Shown piece by piece: positions 26,047 to 35,146 of a stretch of 64,000 bases of DNA. Below the pieces are notes generated by a model that saw only the letters and a list, made by a program, of their open reading frames with translations, had not been told where the DNA came from and did no database searches. The first letter of the stretch is position 1; each line of letters starts with the position of its first letter. The stretch comes from Eubacterium sp. ER2 (GTDB taxonomy: Bacteria; Bacillota; Clostridia; Lachnospirales; Lachnospiraceae): NCBI RefSeq assembly GCF_000765215.1, contig NZ_JPJE01000006.1, forward strand, positions 62,001 to 126,000, given 5' to 3'. The position numbers were made by a program, and so were the translations under genes.

Positions 26047-27805
26047 GACGGGAAAAATCTACGGCATCAACGGACCGGTCATTTATCTGAAGGGAAACAC
26101 AGGCTTCTCCATGTCAGAGATGGTCTATGTGGGAGAAGAGAGACTGGTGGGAGAGGTCATCGCCCTTGACAAGGACCGGACCACCATCCAGGTGTACGAG
26201 GAGACCAGCGGACTGCGCCCCGGCGAGACCGTGGAGGCCTCGGGGGGACCGGTGTCCGTGACCCTGGCCCCCGGCATCCTGAACAATATATTTGACGGCA
26301 TCGAGCGCCCCCTGGAGAGGATCGCGGATATCGGCGGCGCCTTCATCACAAGGGGAGCGGCCGTGGACTTCCTGGACAGGGAGAAAAAGTGGGAGACCCA
26401 CATTACGGTGAAGGAGGGGGATTACCTTCACGGCGGGGACATCTTCGCGGAGGTGCCTGAGACAAGGGCCATTGTCCACAAGTGCATGGTGCCCCCGGAT
26501 CTGGAGGGGACGGTTGTCTCGGTGGTCAGCGATGGCAGCTACACTATCGAGGAGCCCCTTCTCACACTGCAGGCCGGAAACGGGACCCAAAGCCAGATCC
26601 CCATGGCCCAGAAGTGGCCCATCCGCAAGGCCCGCCCCGTGAGCCAGCGGTGCGGCGCCTCTGTCCCCCTTGTCACGGGGCAGAGGATCATAGACACTAT
26701 GTTCCCTATCGCCAAGGGAGGCACCGCGGCCATCCCGGGAGGATTTGGAACCGGAAAGACCATGACTCAGCACCAGATTGCCAAGTGGTCGGACGCGGAT
26801 ATCATCATCTACATCGGATGCGGTGAGCGTGGCAACGAGATGACCCAGGTGCTGGAGGAGTTCGGGGAGCTGACAGACCCAAGGACCGGCAACCCTCTGA
26901 TGGACCGGACCACCCTCATCGCCAACACCTCTAACATGCCTGTGGCCGCCCGTGAGGCCAGCATTTACACAGGGCTCACCCTGGCGGAGTACTACAGGGA
27001 TATGGGCTACGATGTGGCCATCATGGCGGACTCCACCTCCCGGTGGGCGGAGGCCTTAAGAGAGCTCTCCGGACGTCTGGAGGAGATGCCGGCCGAGGAG
27101 GGCTTCCCGGCCTACCTGGCATCCCGCCTCTCCGCCTTCTACGAGAGGGCGGGCATGATGCACAACTTAAACGGCACAGACGGTTCCGTCAGCATTATCG
27201 GCGCCGTGTCCCCCCAGGGAGGAGATTTCTCTGAGCCTGTGACCCAGAACACAAAGCGTTTTGTGCGCTGCTTCTGGGGGCTGGACAAGAGCCTTGCCTA
27301 CGCCAGGCATTTTCCGGCCATCCACTGGCTCTCCAGCTACAGCGAGTATCTGACGGATCTGGCGCCCTGGTACCAGGACAATGTGTCACCCAAGTTCATC
27401 GACTACCGGAACCGGCTCATGGCTATCCTCAACCAGGAGAGCAGTCTGCTGGAGATCGTGAAGCTGATCGGAAGTGACGTGCTGCCCGACGACCAGAAGC
27501 TGATCCTGGAGATCGCCAGAGTGATCCGGCTGGGCTTCCTGCAGCAGAACGCCTTTCACAAGGATGACACCTGTGTGTCCATGGAAAAGCAGTTCCTTAT
27601 GATGGACACCATCCTGTATCTCTATAAGCAGGCCAGAGCCCTTGTGACCATGGGCCATCCCATGTCTGTGCTGAAATCAGAAAATATCTTTGAGCGGGTC
27701 ATTGCCATCAAGTACGATGTGCCCAACGACCGCCTGGAGATGTTTGCCCAGTATAAGCGGGACATCGACAGCTTCTACCAGCGCGTGCTGGAGAAAAACG
27801 CATAA
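26039..27805 (+). CDS. V-type ATPase catalytic subunit A
   Basis: The catalytic subunit, 589 aa. The P-loop is [13 protein letters not shown], with the A-specific insertion ([10 protein letters not shown] region) upstream and [27 protein letters not shown] and [12 protein letters not shown] downstream. An ATG at 26033 is in frame, but AGGAGG ends at 26030, only 2 nt before it; TTG at 26039 has 8-nt spacing and gives the usual M-V-K-T-G-K-I-Y-G start, so it is preferred. Overlaps subunit E. Confidence 0.93.
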   Translation: MVKTGKIYGINGPVIYLKGNTGFSMSEMVYVGEERLVGEVIALDKDRTTIQVYEETSGLRPGETVEASGGPVSVTLAPGILNNIFDGIERPLERIADIGGAFITRGAAVDFLDREKKWETHITVKEGDYLHGGDIFAEVPETRAIVHKCMVPPDLEGTVVSVVSDGSYTIEEPLLTLQAGNGTQSQIPMAQKWPIRKARPVSQRCGASVPLVTGQRIIDTMFPIAKGGTAAIPGGFGTGKTMTQHQIAKWSDADIIIYIGCGERGNEMTQVLEEFGELTDPRTGNPLMDRTTLIANTSNMPVAAREASIYTGLTLAEYYRDMGYDVAIMADSTSRWAEALRELSGRLEEMPAEEGFPAYLASRLSAFYERAGMMHNLNGTDGSVSIIGAVSPQGGDFSEPVTQNTKRFVRCFWGLDKSLAYARHFPAIHWLSSYSEYLTDLAPWYQDNVSPKFIDYRNRLMAILNQESSLLEIVKLIGSDVLPDDQKLILEIARVIRLGFLQQNAFHKDDTCVSMEKQFLMMDTILYLYKQARALVTMGHPMSVLKSENIFERVIAIKYDVPNDRLEMFAQYKRDIDSFYQRVLEKNA

Positions 27806-27822
27806 AGGGGGAAGAAAGAATT

Positions 27823-29253
27823 ATGCCAATAGAATATCTGGGACTTAGCAGTATCAACGGCCCCCTGATCGCGCTGGAGGGTGTCCAGGACGCCTTCTAC
27901 GACGAGATCGTGGAGTTTATCATTAACGGCAGTGAGCGGCGGATCGGCCGCATCATAGAGCTGTACGAGGACAAGGCTGTGATCCAGGTGTTTGAGGGCT
28001 CGGAGAACATGTCCCTCAAGAACACCCACACCCGCCTTACAGGCCGTCCCATGGAGATCACCCTCTCCAAAGATATGCTGGGGCGGACCTTCAACGGCAT
28101 CGGCCAGCCCATTGATGACCTGGGCCCCATTGTCTCAAAGCTGAAACGGGATGTAAACGGACTGCCCCTCAACCCGGTAAAAAGGGAATATCCAAGGAAC
28201 TATATCCGCACCGGCATCTCAGCCATCGACGGGCTGACCACGCTGATCCGGGGACAGAAGCTGCCCATCTTTTCCGGCAACGGGCTTCCCCACGACCAGC
28301 TTGCCGCCCAGATCGTGAAGCAGGCCTCCCTGGGGGAGGACTCGGACGAGGAGTTTGCCATCGTGTTTGCGGCCATGGGCGTCAAGCACGACGTGGCGGA
28401 TTTCTTCCGCAGGACCTTTGAGGAGAGCGGAGTGGCGGACCATGTGGCCATGTTCCTGAACCTTGCCAACGACCCGGTGGTGGAGCGTCTTATCACCCCA
28501 AAGGTGGCGCTCACCGTGGCTGAGTATCTGGCCTTTGAACAGAATATGCACATCCTTGTTATCCTGACGGATATGACCTCCTTTGCGGAGGCCATGCGAG
28601 AGGTCTCCTCCTCCAAGGGAGAGATCCCCAGCAGGAAGGGTTATCCCGGCTATCTGTACAGTGAGCTGGCCGCCATCTACGAGAGGGCGGGCATTGTCCA
28701 GGGAGTGAACGGGTCTGTGACCCAGATTCCCATCCTGACTATGCCAAACGACGACATCACCCACCCCATTCCGGACCTGACAGGCTACATTACAGAGGGG
28801 CAGATCGTGCTGGACCGGAGCCTCAATGGCCAGTCCATTTACCCACCCATCAGCGTCCTTCCATCCCTGTCCCGTCTCATGAAGGATGGCATCGGGGAGG
28901 GCTACACCCGGGAGGATCACCAGGATCTGGCAAACCAGCTCTTTTCCGCCTACGCCAAGGTAGGAGACGCACGGAACCTGGCCTCTGTCATCGGCGAGGA
29001 TGAGCTGTCTCCCATAGACAAGGAGTATCTGGCCTTTGGAAAAGAGTTTGAAGAGAAATACATCGGACAGGGCCCCGACGAGAACCGGACCATTGAGGAG
29101 ACCCTGAACCTTGGCTGGGAGCTCTTGGGGCGTCTCCCCAAGGAGGAGCTGGACCGTGTGGACACGAAGATACTGGACAAATACTATCATCCCACCAAGC
29201 GGGACGAGGGCGTCACCACAAGTGCCAGCCTTGGATCCATCGCAAATATGTGA
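27823..29253 (+). CDS. V-type ATPase regulatory subunit B
   Basis: The non-catalytic head subunit, 476 aa. It has the alpha/beta ATPase fold but lacks a P-loop: the equivalent segment reads [25 protein letters not shown] at the start, [10 protein letters not shown]-type [11 protein letters not shown], and [11 protein letters not shown] are typical. It lies 17 nt after subunit A. An unusual 180-nt gap follows before subunit D. Confidence 0.93.
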   Translation: MPIEYLGLSSINGPLIALEGVQDAFYDEIVEFIINGSERRIGRIIELYEDKAVIQVFEGSENMSLKNTHTRLTGRPMEITLSKDMLGRTFNGIGQPIDDLGPIVSKLKRDVNGLPLNPVKREYPRNYIRTGISAIDGLTTLIRGQKLPIFSGNGLPHDQLAAQIVKQASLGEDSDEEFAIVFAAMGVKHDVADFFRRTFEESGVADHVAMFLNLANDPVVERLITPKVALTVAEYLAFEQNMHILVILTDMTSFAEAMREVSSSKGEIPSRKGYPGYLYSELAAIYERAGIVQGVNGSVTQIPILTMPNDDITHPIPDLTGYITEGQIVLDRSLNGQSIYPPISVLPSLSRLMKDGIGEGYTREDHQDLANQLFSAYAKVGDARNLASVIGEDELSPIDKEYLAFGKEFEEKYIGQGPDENRTIEETLNLGWELLGRLPKEELDRVDTKILDKYYHPTKRDEGVTTSASLGSIANM

Positions 29254-29263
29254 CAACGGATAA

Positions 29264-29391
29264 GCAATGCGCAAGGTGCGGGAAAAGGGAAGGACAAATT
29301 TATTTGTCCATACGTTTTCCTGTACCTTGCATATGGCGCTCCGCCATCATCCGCGGGAACGGCTGGAGGACGTTCCCGCGGATGGCATTGC
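29264..29391. other. Perfectly closed four-way-junction element inside the V-ATPase operon
   Basis: A closing stem GCAATGC (29264-29270) with GCATTGC (29385-29391) encloses three arms almost without unpaired bases. Arm 1: 29271-29286 with 29315-29330 (16 bp, two G-U), topped by GGACAAA/TTTGTCC. Arm 2: ATGGCG (29333-29338) with CGCCAT (29342-29347). Arm 3: 29348-29361 with 29371-29384 (14 bp, perfect). The gap between B and D is otherwise plain. It could be a structured RNA, a processing or attenuation element, or a palindromic mobile repeat. Not matched to a known family. Confidence 0.7.
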
Positions 29392-29435
29392 TGTTTTATG
29401 AATAACATCGGATATACCAGGAAGGGAGGAGTTTC

Positions 29436-30059
29436 ATGGATCCGCGCACATTTCCCACAAAGGGCAACCTGATGCTGGCCAAGAATTCGCTGGCTCTGGC
29501 CCAGCAGGGCTATGAGCTGATGGATAAGAAGAGGAACATCCTGATCCGGGAGCTGATGGAGCTCATCGACCAGGCCCGCAGCATCCAGGAGGAGATTGAC
29601 AGCACCTTCACTTACGCCTACCAGTGCCTGCAGAAGGCCAACATCGAGAACGGGATCAGCATGGTCTCCCAGATTGCCTACACGGTGCCCATCGAGGACT
29701 CCATTGTGATCCAGACGAGGAGCATTATGGGGACGGAGATACCCCATGTGAAATACACGCCGCAGACGCCGGTGCCCACCTACGCCTTCAGCACCACAAG
29801 AGAGTCAGTGGACCGGGCAGTGGACGCCTTCCGCAAGGTGAAGGATCTGACGGTGAAGCTCTCCATGGTGGAGAACGCGGCCTACCGTCTTGCCACCAAC
29901 ATCAAGAAGACCCAGAAGAGGGCCAACGCCCTCCAGAATATCACGATCCCCATGTACACCACTCTCGTCCATGACATCAACAACGCCCTGGAGGAGAAGG
30001 ACCGGGAGGAATTCACCAGGCTGAAGGTGATCAAGAGCCGGAAGCAGAAGGCGGAATAG
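29436..30059 (+). CDS. V-type ATPase subunit D (rotor shaft)
   Basis: A 207-aa coiled-coil shaft protein. Two long helices, at the N-terminus (PTKGNLMLAKNSLALAQQG, KKRNILIRELMEL) and C-terminus (NIKKTQKRANALQNITIP), are the family signature. It has its own good ribosome binding site (GGGAGGAG). Last gene of the ATPase operon, separated from B by the structured element. Confidence 0.9.
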   Translation: MDPRTFPTKGNLMLAKNSLALAQQGYELMDKKRNILIRELMELIDQARSIQEEIDSTFTYAYQCLQKANIENGISMVSQIAYTVPIEDSIVIQTRSIMGTEIPHVKYTPQTPVPTYAFSTTRESVDRAVDAFRKVKDLTVKLSMVENAAYRLATNIKKTQKRANALQNITIPMYTTLVHDINNALEEKDREEFTRLKVIKSRKQKAE

Positions 30060-30095
30060 GAATCCATGCCCCGGCAGAATAAGCGGAATATATCA

Positions 30096-30146
30096 GGAAG
30101 ATGGCAGAGTTTTTCAGCGGAAATCTCTTGCTGTCTTCCTCTTTTT
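30096..30146 (+). terminator. Probable terminator of the V-ATPase operon
   Basis: GGAAGA...CAG (30096-30107) pairs with CTGTCTTCC (30131-30139) with a 3-nt bulge, followed by TCTTTTT. Confidence 0.55.
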
Positions 30147-30178
30147 ATGTTATCTTATATAGTATACTCATATTGTGT

Positions 30179-30247
30179 CGGCAGAGCTCTTCTGCCGGAA
30201 ATATCTCTCAACGTGAGAGAACATCTATAAGCCTCAGGGCTTTCTCA
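30179..30247 (+). other. Run of hairpins with a mutually exclusive pairing
   Basis: CGGCAGA (30179-30185)/TCTGCCG (30191-30197) and TCTCTCA (30204-30210)/TGAGAGA (30214-30220) form two neat hairpins. The segment TGAGAGA could instead pair with TTTCTCA (30241-30247), with a small GCC/GGC hairpin inside and a T-rich stretch after it. This switch-like layout lies in the ~300-nt gap before the toxin gene. A small RNA or attenuator is possible; no known RNA family was recognised. Confidence 0.35.
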
Positions 30248-30322
30248 TTTTCGGAGCTTCCGTATCGGAGATCATACCCGTAAATGAATGGAACCAAAAG
30301 AGAAACGGTGTCTTTGATGACA

Positions 30323-30351
30323 TTGACAACCCCTATTTAATAGGGTATATT
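30323..30351 (+). promoter_or_regulatory. Toxin-antitoxin promoter with built-in operator
   Basis: TTGACA (30323-30328), 17-nt spacer, TATATT (30346-30351). The spacer contains the perfect inverted repeat CCCTAT-TTA-ATAGGG (30331-30345). A repressor bound there would block RNA polymerase; the Xre-type antitoxin encoded downstream is the obvious candidate. Confidence 0.7.
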
Positions 30352-30367
30352 GTAAGGAGAAATCTGG

Positions 30368-30709
30368 ATGACGAGAACCTTTATACAGACGACAGAATTT
30401 TCAAAATGTCGGGATAGTTTTGGATTAGATGACGATGATCTGCGCAGACTGGAGTATGAGATATTGACCAATCCGAAAGCCGGTCCGGTCATCCGCGGGA
30501 CAGGGAAGCTGAGAAAAATGCGTTTTTCCTTTGAGGGCAGGGGGAAAAGCAGGAGTACCAGAGTCTGCTACGTTGACTTCCCCGGTGCCGGCATAATTTA
30601 TCTTATCACGATATACGAAAAGAAAGGGAAAGACAATCTTACGGCAGCTGAACGCAGCAGCATTAGAAAAATGATACAAATTCTTGAACGGTCGTTTACC
30701 GGCCAATGA
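30368..30709 (+). CDS. RelE/HigB-like toxin
   Basis: A 113-aa basic protein of the RelE/ParE superfamily, closest in pattern to HigB-type toxins that act as mRNA interferases. LEYEILTNPKAGPVIRGTGKLRKMRF, RVCYVDFPGAGIIYLITIYEKK and the C-terminal helix (TAAERSSIRKMIQIL) follow the fold in order. The toxin comes before the antitoxin, as in HigBA modules, with a 14-nt gap. The promoter and operator are directly upstream. Confidence 0.8.
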   Translation: MTRTFIQTTEFSKCRDSFGLDDDDLRRLEYEILTNPKAGPVIRGTGKLRKMRFSFEGRGKSRSTRVCYVDFPGAGIIYLITIYEKKGKDNLTAAERSSIRKMIQILERSFTGQ

Positions 30710-30723
30710 AAGGAGCGTAAAGT

Positions 30724-31032
30724 ATGAGTGAAGTGTATAGCAGCATTATGGCTGGATTGTCCGAGGCAGTGGACGACACCAGGCAAAAAAATTTGCGGAG
30801 ACGTGTTGTGACGATTACTCCCGTAAAAATATACTCTTCTTCTGAGATCAAAAGGATACGTCAGAAAACCGGGATGTCGCAAAAGCTGTTTGCAGGGTAT
30901 ATGGGAGTCTCGGTCAAGGCTGTGGAAGCGTGGGAGAGGGGCAGAAATCATCCATCTGGTCCGGCCAGCAGACTTCTCTCCATGCTGGAGAAGGACCCGG
31001 AGTTGACCAGGGAATTTCCATTTGTCCAGTGA
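30724..31032 (+). CDS. Xre-family antitoxin (HigA/NadS-like)
   Basis: A 102-aa protein. The C-terminal half carries a helix-turn-helix (IKRIRQKTGMSQKLFAGYMG followed by VSVKAVEAWERG), while the N-terminal ~40 residues would bind the toxin. The arrangement and short length match antitoxins partnered with HigB2-type toxins. It probably represses its own promoter through the palindrome in the promoter spacer. Confidence 0.82.
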   Translation: MSEVYSSIMAGLSEAVDDTRQKNLRRRVVTITPVKIYSSSEIKRIRQKTGMSQKLFAGYMGVSVKAVEAWERGRNHPSGPASRLLSMLEKDPELTREFPFVQ

Positions 31033-31075
31033 GTAATCATACTGCTTTATCGCACTTGACATATTTACCGGAATT

Positions 31076-31447
31076 GTGCAGAATAAAGGTATCAGAAACA
31101 AGCTGGAAGCATGGCTTTTGTTCTTCAGTACAGACGACCCGACTAAGATAGAGACCCTCCTGGAGTCCTACCCGGAATTTAAGGAGCTATACGAGGAGAT
31201 CTATGAGCTGTGCCGCAATGTGGAGAAGGTGATGGAGATGTTCTCAAAGGAACTGAAGGAGCTGGACAGGAATACAGTCCAGTATATGATCGATGAGATG
31301 CAGGAAGAGATTGACGGGATGAGGCGGGAGCTTTCGGATAAAGATATTGTACTTAAGGAAAAGAACCATGAGCTGGACAAGCGGGATGAGGAGATCGCCC
31401 GGCTGAAGCAGCAGCTTGAGGAACTGCAGAACACATCCCAGGAGTGA
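31076..31447 (+). pseudogene. C-terminal remnant of an Rpn/PD-(D/E)XK transposase-nuclease protein
   Basis: The segment IRNKLEAWLLFFSTDDP, YPEFKELYEEIYELCRNVEKVMEMFSKEL, DRNTVQYMIDEMQEEID and the coiled tail match the C-terminal third of PD-(D/E)XK nuclease family 'transposase' (Rpn-like) proteins common in Lachnospiraceae. The nuclease domain is missing: upstream in the same frame only ~13 residues (up to the TAA at 31034-31036) are open, and the apparent GTG start has no ribosome binding site. It is most simply a decayed copy. The neighbouring toxin-antitoxin pair may mark the same former insertion site. Confidence 0.65.
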
Positions 31448-31517
31448 GAAGTTAAAATGCCCTGCGCAGAGAAAGCAGACCAGAGAAAGCGGATAAAAAT
31501 ATCAGCACCTGGAACGG

Positions 31518-31553
31518 AAAGAGGAGTTTCACAAAAGAAATTCCTCTTTTTTT
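31518..31553 (+). terminator. Terminator after the Rpn remnant
   Basis: A 13-bp stem with one G-U pair (31518-31530 with 31537-31549) followed by a T run to 31553. Confidence 0.8.
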
Positions 31554-31626
31554 GTGGGATTTTAATCCTTTTATTGTCTGCAAAACGTTATAAACTATAG
31601 GTACGGAAAACAGGAGGGTTTCATAC

Positions 31627-32142
31627 TTGACGCGGGAAGATGAAATTTTTGAAAAACTGAAAAAAGGCGATCCGGACGCTGCGGGAGAGCTGGCCAGGCT
31701 CTACTACGATGACATACTCAGATACTGCCTGTTCCACGTGCCGGACCGGTCCCTGGCCCAGGACGCTGTCCAGGAGACCTTTCTCAAGGTGTTCCGCCAT
31801 TTCGGCAGCTACAGACACAGAGGACATTTCCGGGCCTTTCTCTACCGGGTGGCCGCCAATGTGTGTGTGGATATTTGCAGAAGGAGGCCCTGGGAGCCCG
31901 TGACTGAGCAGGTACCCTTTGAGGAAAAGGGGCTGCGTGAGGGGGAGGACCGGGAGGATTTCAGGAGACTTGTGGAGCTGGTCCCCGAAGAGCTGCGGGA
32001 GATCATCATCCTGCGCTTTTCACAGGAGCTGAAGCTCGGGGAGATTGCAAAGGTGACGGGACTTCCGATGCGGACAGTGCAGTCCAGGCTGAGGAAGGCA
32101 CTGCGGATATTGAAAACAGAACTGGAAGGGAGAGAGACGTAA
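31627..32142 (+). CDS. ECF-family RNA polymerase sigma factor
   Basis: A 171-aa sigma-70 family protein with region 2 (ELARLYYDDILRYC, AQDAVQETFLKVF, FRAFLYRVAANVCVD) and region 4 (LVPEELREIIILRFSQELKLGEIAKVTG, MRTVQSRLRKALRIL), the two domains of ECF sigma factors. The start is TTG at 31627 after CAGGAGGG. It is followed without a gap by a membrane protein, then an ABC ATPase and permease, so it probably controls this exporter operon, with the membrane protein as a candidate anti-sigma factor. Confidence 0.88.
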   Translation: MTREDEIFEKLKKGDPDAAGELARLYYDDILRYCLFHVPDRSLAQDAVQETFLKVFRHFGSYRHRGHFRAFLYRVAANVCVDICRRRPWEPVTEQVPFEEKGLREGEDREDFRRLVELVPEELREIIILRFSQELKLGEIAKVTGLPMRTVQSRLRKALRILKTELEGRET

Positions 32143-32964
32143 ATGAAGACAGGCCAGGTAAAAAGAGAGCTGGGCAGGCTGGCTGCCCGGGAGAAGCTAA
32201 GGGAGAGGACTCTGACGGATGAGAGCCATGTGGACCGGACAGCGGCCCTGGCCGCAGACGCCTGCCGGATGGCCATGGAAAGAAGAGACCTGGGCTTCCC
32301 TGCCTTTGTGGCGCGGCAGATCCGGTACACGGGCAGGTACGTCTGGGTCTGGCAGGGGATTTTGCTCCTTATGATCGTCTGCGGCTTTGACCTGACAGCC
32401 GGGATACAGAGCCTGGAGGATCCGGAATTTACCATGTTCCTTTACAGGCGGGTGCCCCTGTTTTTGTGCGGCGCCGGCATCCTGTCGGCCTGGAGCTGCG
32501 TGCCCTTCTTTGCCAGATCCGGCATATGGAGGATGACAGAGGTGGAGGCGGCGGCCGCGTCCTGGCCCCGGCTGCGGATGGCGCAGCTTCTCATCACGGG
32601 AGTGAGCGCTGTTTTGATGGAGCTGGGAGTTGCCGCGGCGGCGGGCATATACTGGACTATGGGTCTTGGGAGCCTGGCGGCCTGGCTTTTCCTCCCCTTC
32701 CTGCTGGCCTGGAATTTAATCCTGTTCCTTCTCGACAGGGGGAGGGAGAGATATTTTGCAGTCAGCAGCAGTGCTGTGATGGGGGCGGGATTTCTCCTCT
32801 TTGCCCTTGGGTGGAGATATGTGAGCCGGGGAGCGGCCGGGCCACAGGATTATATGGTAACCTCCGGGTATGTGTGGGTCCTCTGCGGGGCGGCGGCTCT
32901 TCTTTGGATTTTCCAGATACGGAGACTTGGAAGAAAGGAGACTGACAAATGGAGTTATGCATAA
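32143..32964 (+). CDS. Membrane protein, candidate anti-sigma/ABC accessory
   Basis: A 273-aa protein with a soluble N-terminal ~65 residues and about six membrane helices from residue ~68. It begins on the base after the sigma factor stop. The soluble head followed by membrane helices is the usual build of an anti-sigma factor, and its position fits, but no zinc-binding HxxxCxxC motif is present. It overlaps the ABC ATPase by 16 nt. Function inferred from context only. Confidence 0.55.
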   Translation: MKTGQVKRELGRLAAREKLRERTLTDESHVDRTAALAADACRMAMERRDLGFPAFVARQIRYTGRYVWVWQGILLLMIVCGFDLTAGIQSLEDPEFTMFLYRRVPLFLCGAGILSAWSCVPFFARSGIWRMTEVEAAAASWPRLRMAQLLITGVSAVLMELGVAAAAGIYWTMGLGSLAAWLFLPFLLAWNLILFLLDRGRERYFAVSSSAVMGAGFLLFALGWRYVSRGAAGPQDYMVTSGYVWVLCGAAALLWIFQIRRLGRKETDKWSYA

Positions 32965-33839
32965 ATGACCTGACAAAGCGATTTAAAGACAAGCTGGCGG
33001 TGGACCATGCCAGCCTGACCATCTCACCCGGCGTGTGGGGGCTTCTTGGCGCCAACGGAGCCGGGAAGACCACCCTCATGCGGATGGCGGCGGGGCTCAT
33101 ACGCCCCACGGAGGGGGAAGTAAAGTATGATGGAGTGCCCATCCAGGTGCTGGGAAAGAGCTACCGGGATATTTTCGGCTATCTGCCCCAGGAGTTCGGG
33201 TTCTACCCGGAGTTCACGGTGTACGACTATCTGGACTATGTGGCTGCTCTGAAGGGCCTTACCAGGAAAAAGGCAAAGGAGAAGATCGACCGGCTTCTGG
33301 ACACCTTTTCCCTGGCAGATGTGAGGAAAAAGAAGATCACAAAGCTCTCCGGCGGGATGAAGCGGCGGGTGGGCATTGCCCAGGCCCTCTTAAATGACCC
33401 GGAGGTGCTGATCCTGGATGAGCCCACCAGCGGGCTGGACCCGGGGGAGAGGGTGCGCTTCCGCAACCTTCTGTCCGAGTTCGCCTCGGACCGGATCGTG
33501 CTCATCTCCACCCACATCGTGTCCGATGTGGAGTACATTGCCTCCAGGAATGCGATTATGAAGGAGGGACGGATCATCGCCCAGGGAACCACAGACGAGC
33601 TTATCTGGGAGATGGAGGGCAAGGTGTGGTCCGCCCTGATCCAGGAGCAGGATCTCCACAGATACGAGCAGAAGGTCCGGGTGGTGAGCATCCGGAACGA
33701 GGAGAGGGGAGCCGTGTCCATCCGGTATCTGGCGGACGCGCCCGCGGTGCCGGACTCCCGGCCTAAGGAGCCCCGGCTGGAGGACCTGTATCTCTGGCTC
33801 TTTCCCCAGGAGCATACAGACGGAAAGGAGAGTGCGTGA
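32949..33839 (+). CDS. ABC transporter ATP-binding protein
   Basis: A 296-aa ATPase of the drug/bacitracin-export (CcmA-like) type. Walker A is GANGAGKTT, the signature is LSGGMKRRVG, Walker B is VLILDEPTSGLDP, and the switch His is in STHIVSDVEY. The C-terminal extension of ~80 residues is common in this group. It works with the next gene as an exporter; the substrate is unknown. Confidence 0.88.
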   Translation: MELCINDLTKRFKDKLAVDHASLTISPGVWGLLGANGAGKTTLMRMAAGLIRPTEGEVKYDGVPIQVLGKSYRDIFGYLPQEFGFYPEFTVYDYLDYVAALKGLTRKKAKEKIDRLLDTFSLADVRKKKITKLSGGMKRRVGIAQALLNDPEVLILDEPTSGLDPGERVRFRNLLSEFASDRIVLISTHIVSDVEYIASRNAIMKEGRIIAQGTTDELIWEMEGKVWSALIQEQDLHRYEQKVRVVSIRNEERGAVSIRYLADAPAVPDSRPKEPRLEDLYLWLFPQEHTDGKESA

Positions 33840-33840
33840 T

Positions 33841-35112
33841 ATGAGAATATTTACAGCGGAGATCAAAAGGCTTCTGAAGACCAGGTCGGTCCTTATCCTG
33901 ATACTGGCGGCCCTTCTGCTGGCGCCAGTCCTGGCCTATTTTCCGGCCTCCTTTGAGACCTGGACCTACAGGGACGACAGCGGGCAGGAGGTGACTGTGA
34001 AGGGCCGGGATGCCCTTCTTAAAGAGGCGGAGAACCAGGGACAGTTCCAGGGGGAAATTACCGAGGAGAAGCTGCTGGCGGCCCTCCAGAGATGGAAGGA
34101 TTTCGCCGCGGGCTACGAGGGGGGACTGCCCGATGGCATCTACGATGAGCGGGTGACAGCCAGTGATTACTGTGAGAAGGTATCCAATGTAGATGGCATC
34201 CTGAACCGGATGTGCGAGGCCTGGGCGGAACCGAAGACAGGCATGGCCCCCGGGAGGGATGACCTGACCGAGGAGCAGGCGACAGGCTTTTACAGCCAGT
34301 GCAGACAGCATATTAAGGATCTTATCTATCTGGAAGGCGGAGGGGAGAGCGCCCGCACGGACAGCGCTGTGGGGCAGGCGCTGGCTCTCTACGACCGGGT
34401 GGAGATGCCCTTTACCTACGAGCCTGGCCTGACGGCAAATGCCATAGAGTACGTGGGGATTTATGTATTTCTGCTGGTGCTGATCTGTACCTTTATCCTG
34501 GTGCCGGTCTTTGCCAGCGACTGCCAGACCCAGGCGGACCAGATCCTGAAGTGCGCTAGGGACGGGAGGAGGCGCCTGGCCGTGAGCAGGATTTTGGCGG
34601 GACTTCTCCTTGTGAGCGCTCTGTATCTTATCTGCATGGCCCTGTTCCTTCTGCTCCTCAATGCCTCCTTTGACTTCAAAGGGCTGAACACCTCCCTGCA
34701 GCTGCTGGTGTCGGTGTCTGTGTTCCTGCCCCTGACAGTGGGACAGCTGGAGCTGCTTATCGGGGCGGCTGGCTTTGTCACCCTGCTGGCCACGGCCGCC
34801 TTCACCCTCTTCCTGTCCGGAAGGATGAAGACAGTGGCCTCCGCCAGCATAGCAGCCTTCGCCTTTCTTATCCTGCCTATGGTAGTGTACATGATCCTGA
34901 GCGGGAATATAGGAAAGTGGCTCCGGTGTCTGCTTCCCGCCGGCGGCGTGGGATTGATAAACAGCTTTACCTACGCGGCCATGGACACGGGCTTTGCCTA
35001 CCTGGGAAATACAGCCATCTGGCTCCCGTACCTGATGATGGGAGCGGCGGCAGTGGAGTGTATCCTCTTTGCAGTGCTGGCGGGAGTGAGCTGGTGCAGG
35101 CGGGGGAGATGA
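33841..35112 (+). CDS. ABC transporter permease
   Basis: A 423-aa permease of the ABC-2 type. One membrane helix (residues ~15-33) is followed by a large extracellular region (~35-205, acidic) and five to six C-terminal helices. ATG 33841 is preferred to an upstream GTG; AAAGGAG is 10 nt before it. It overlaps nothing at the 3' end and is convergent with the AraC gene, with a 34-nt gap. Confidence 0.8.
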   Translation: MRIFTAEIKRLLKTRSVLILILAALLLAPVLAYFPASFETWTYRDDSGQEVTVKGRDALLKEAENQGQFQGEITEEKLLAALQRWKDFAAGYEGGLPDGIYDERVTASDYCEKVSNVDGILNRMCEAWAEPKTGMAPGRDDLTEEQATGFYSQCRQHIKDLIYLEGGGESARTDSAVGQALALYDRVEMPFTYEPGLTANAIEYVGIYVFLLVLICTFILVPVFASDCQTQADQILKCARDGRRRLAVSRILAGLLLVSALYLICMALFLLLLNASFDFKGLNTSLQLLVSVSVFLPLTVGQLELLIGAAGFVTLLATAAFTLFLSGRMKTVASASIAAFAFLILPMVVYMILSGNIGKWLRCLLPAGGVGLINSFTYAAMDTGFAYLGNTAIWLPYLMMGAAAVECILFAVLAGVSWCRRGR

Positions 35113-35146
35113 GAACAAAGCCTGCGCTGCTGATCGTCAGGGGGAT

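Noticed and set aside
33763-35118. 451-aa minus-strand frame inside the ABC permease
   Set aside because: Gln/His/Gly-rich shadow; the plus-strand permease is clear.
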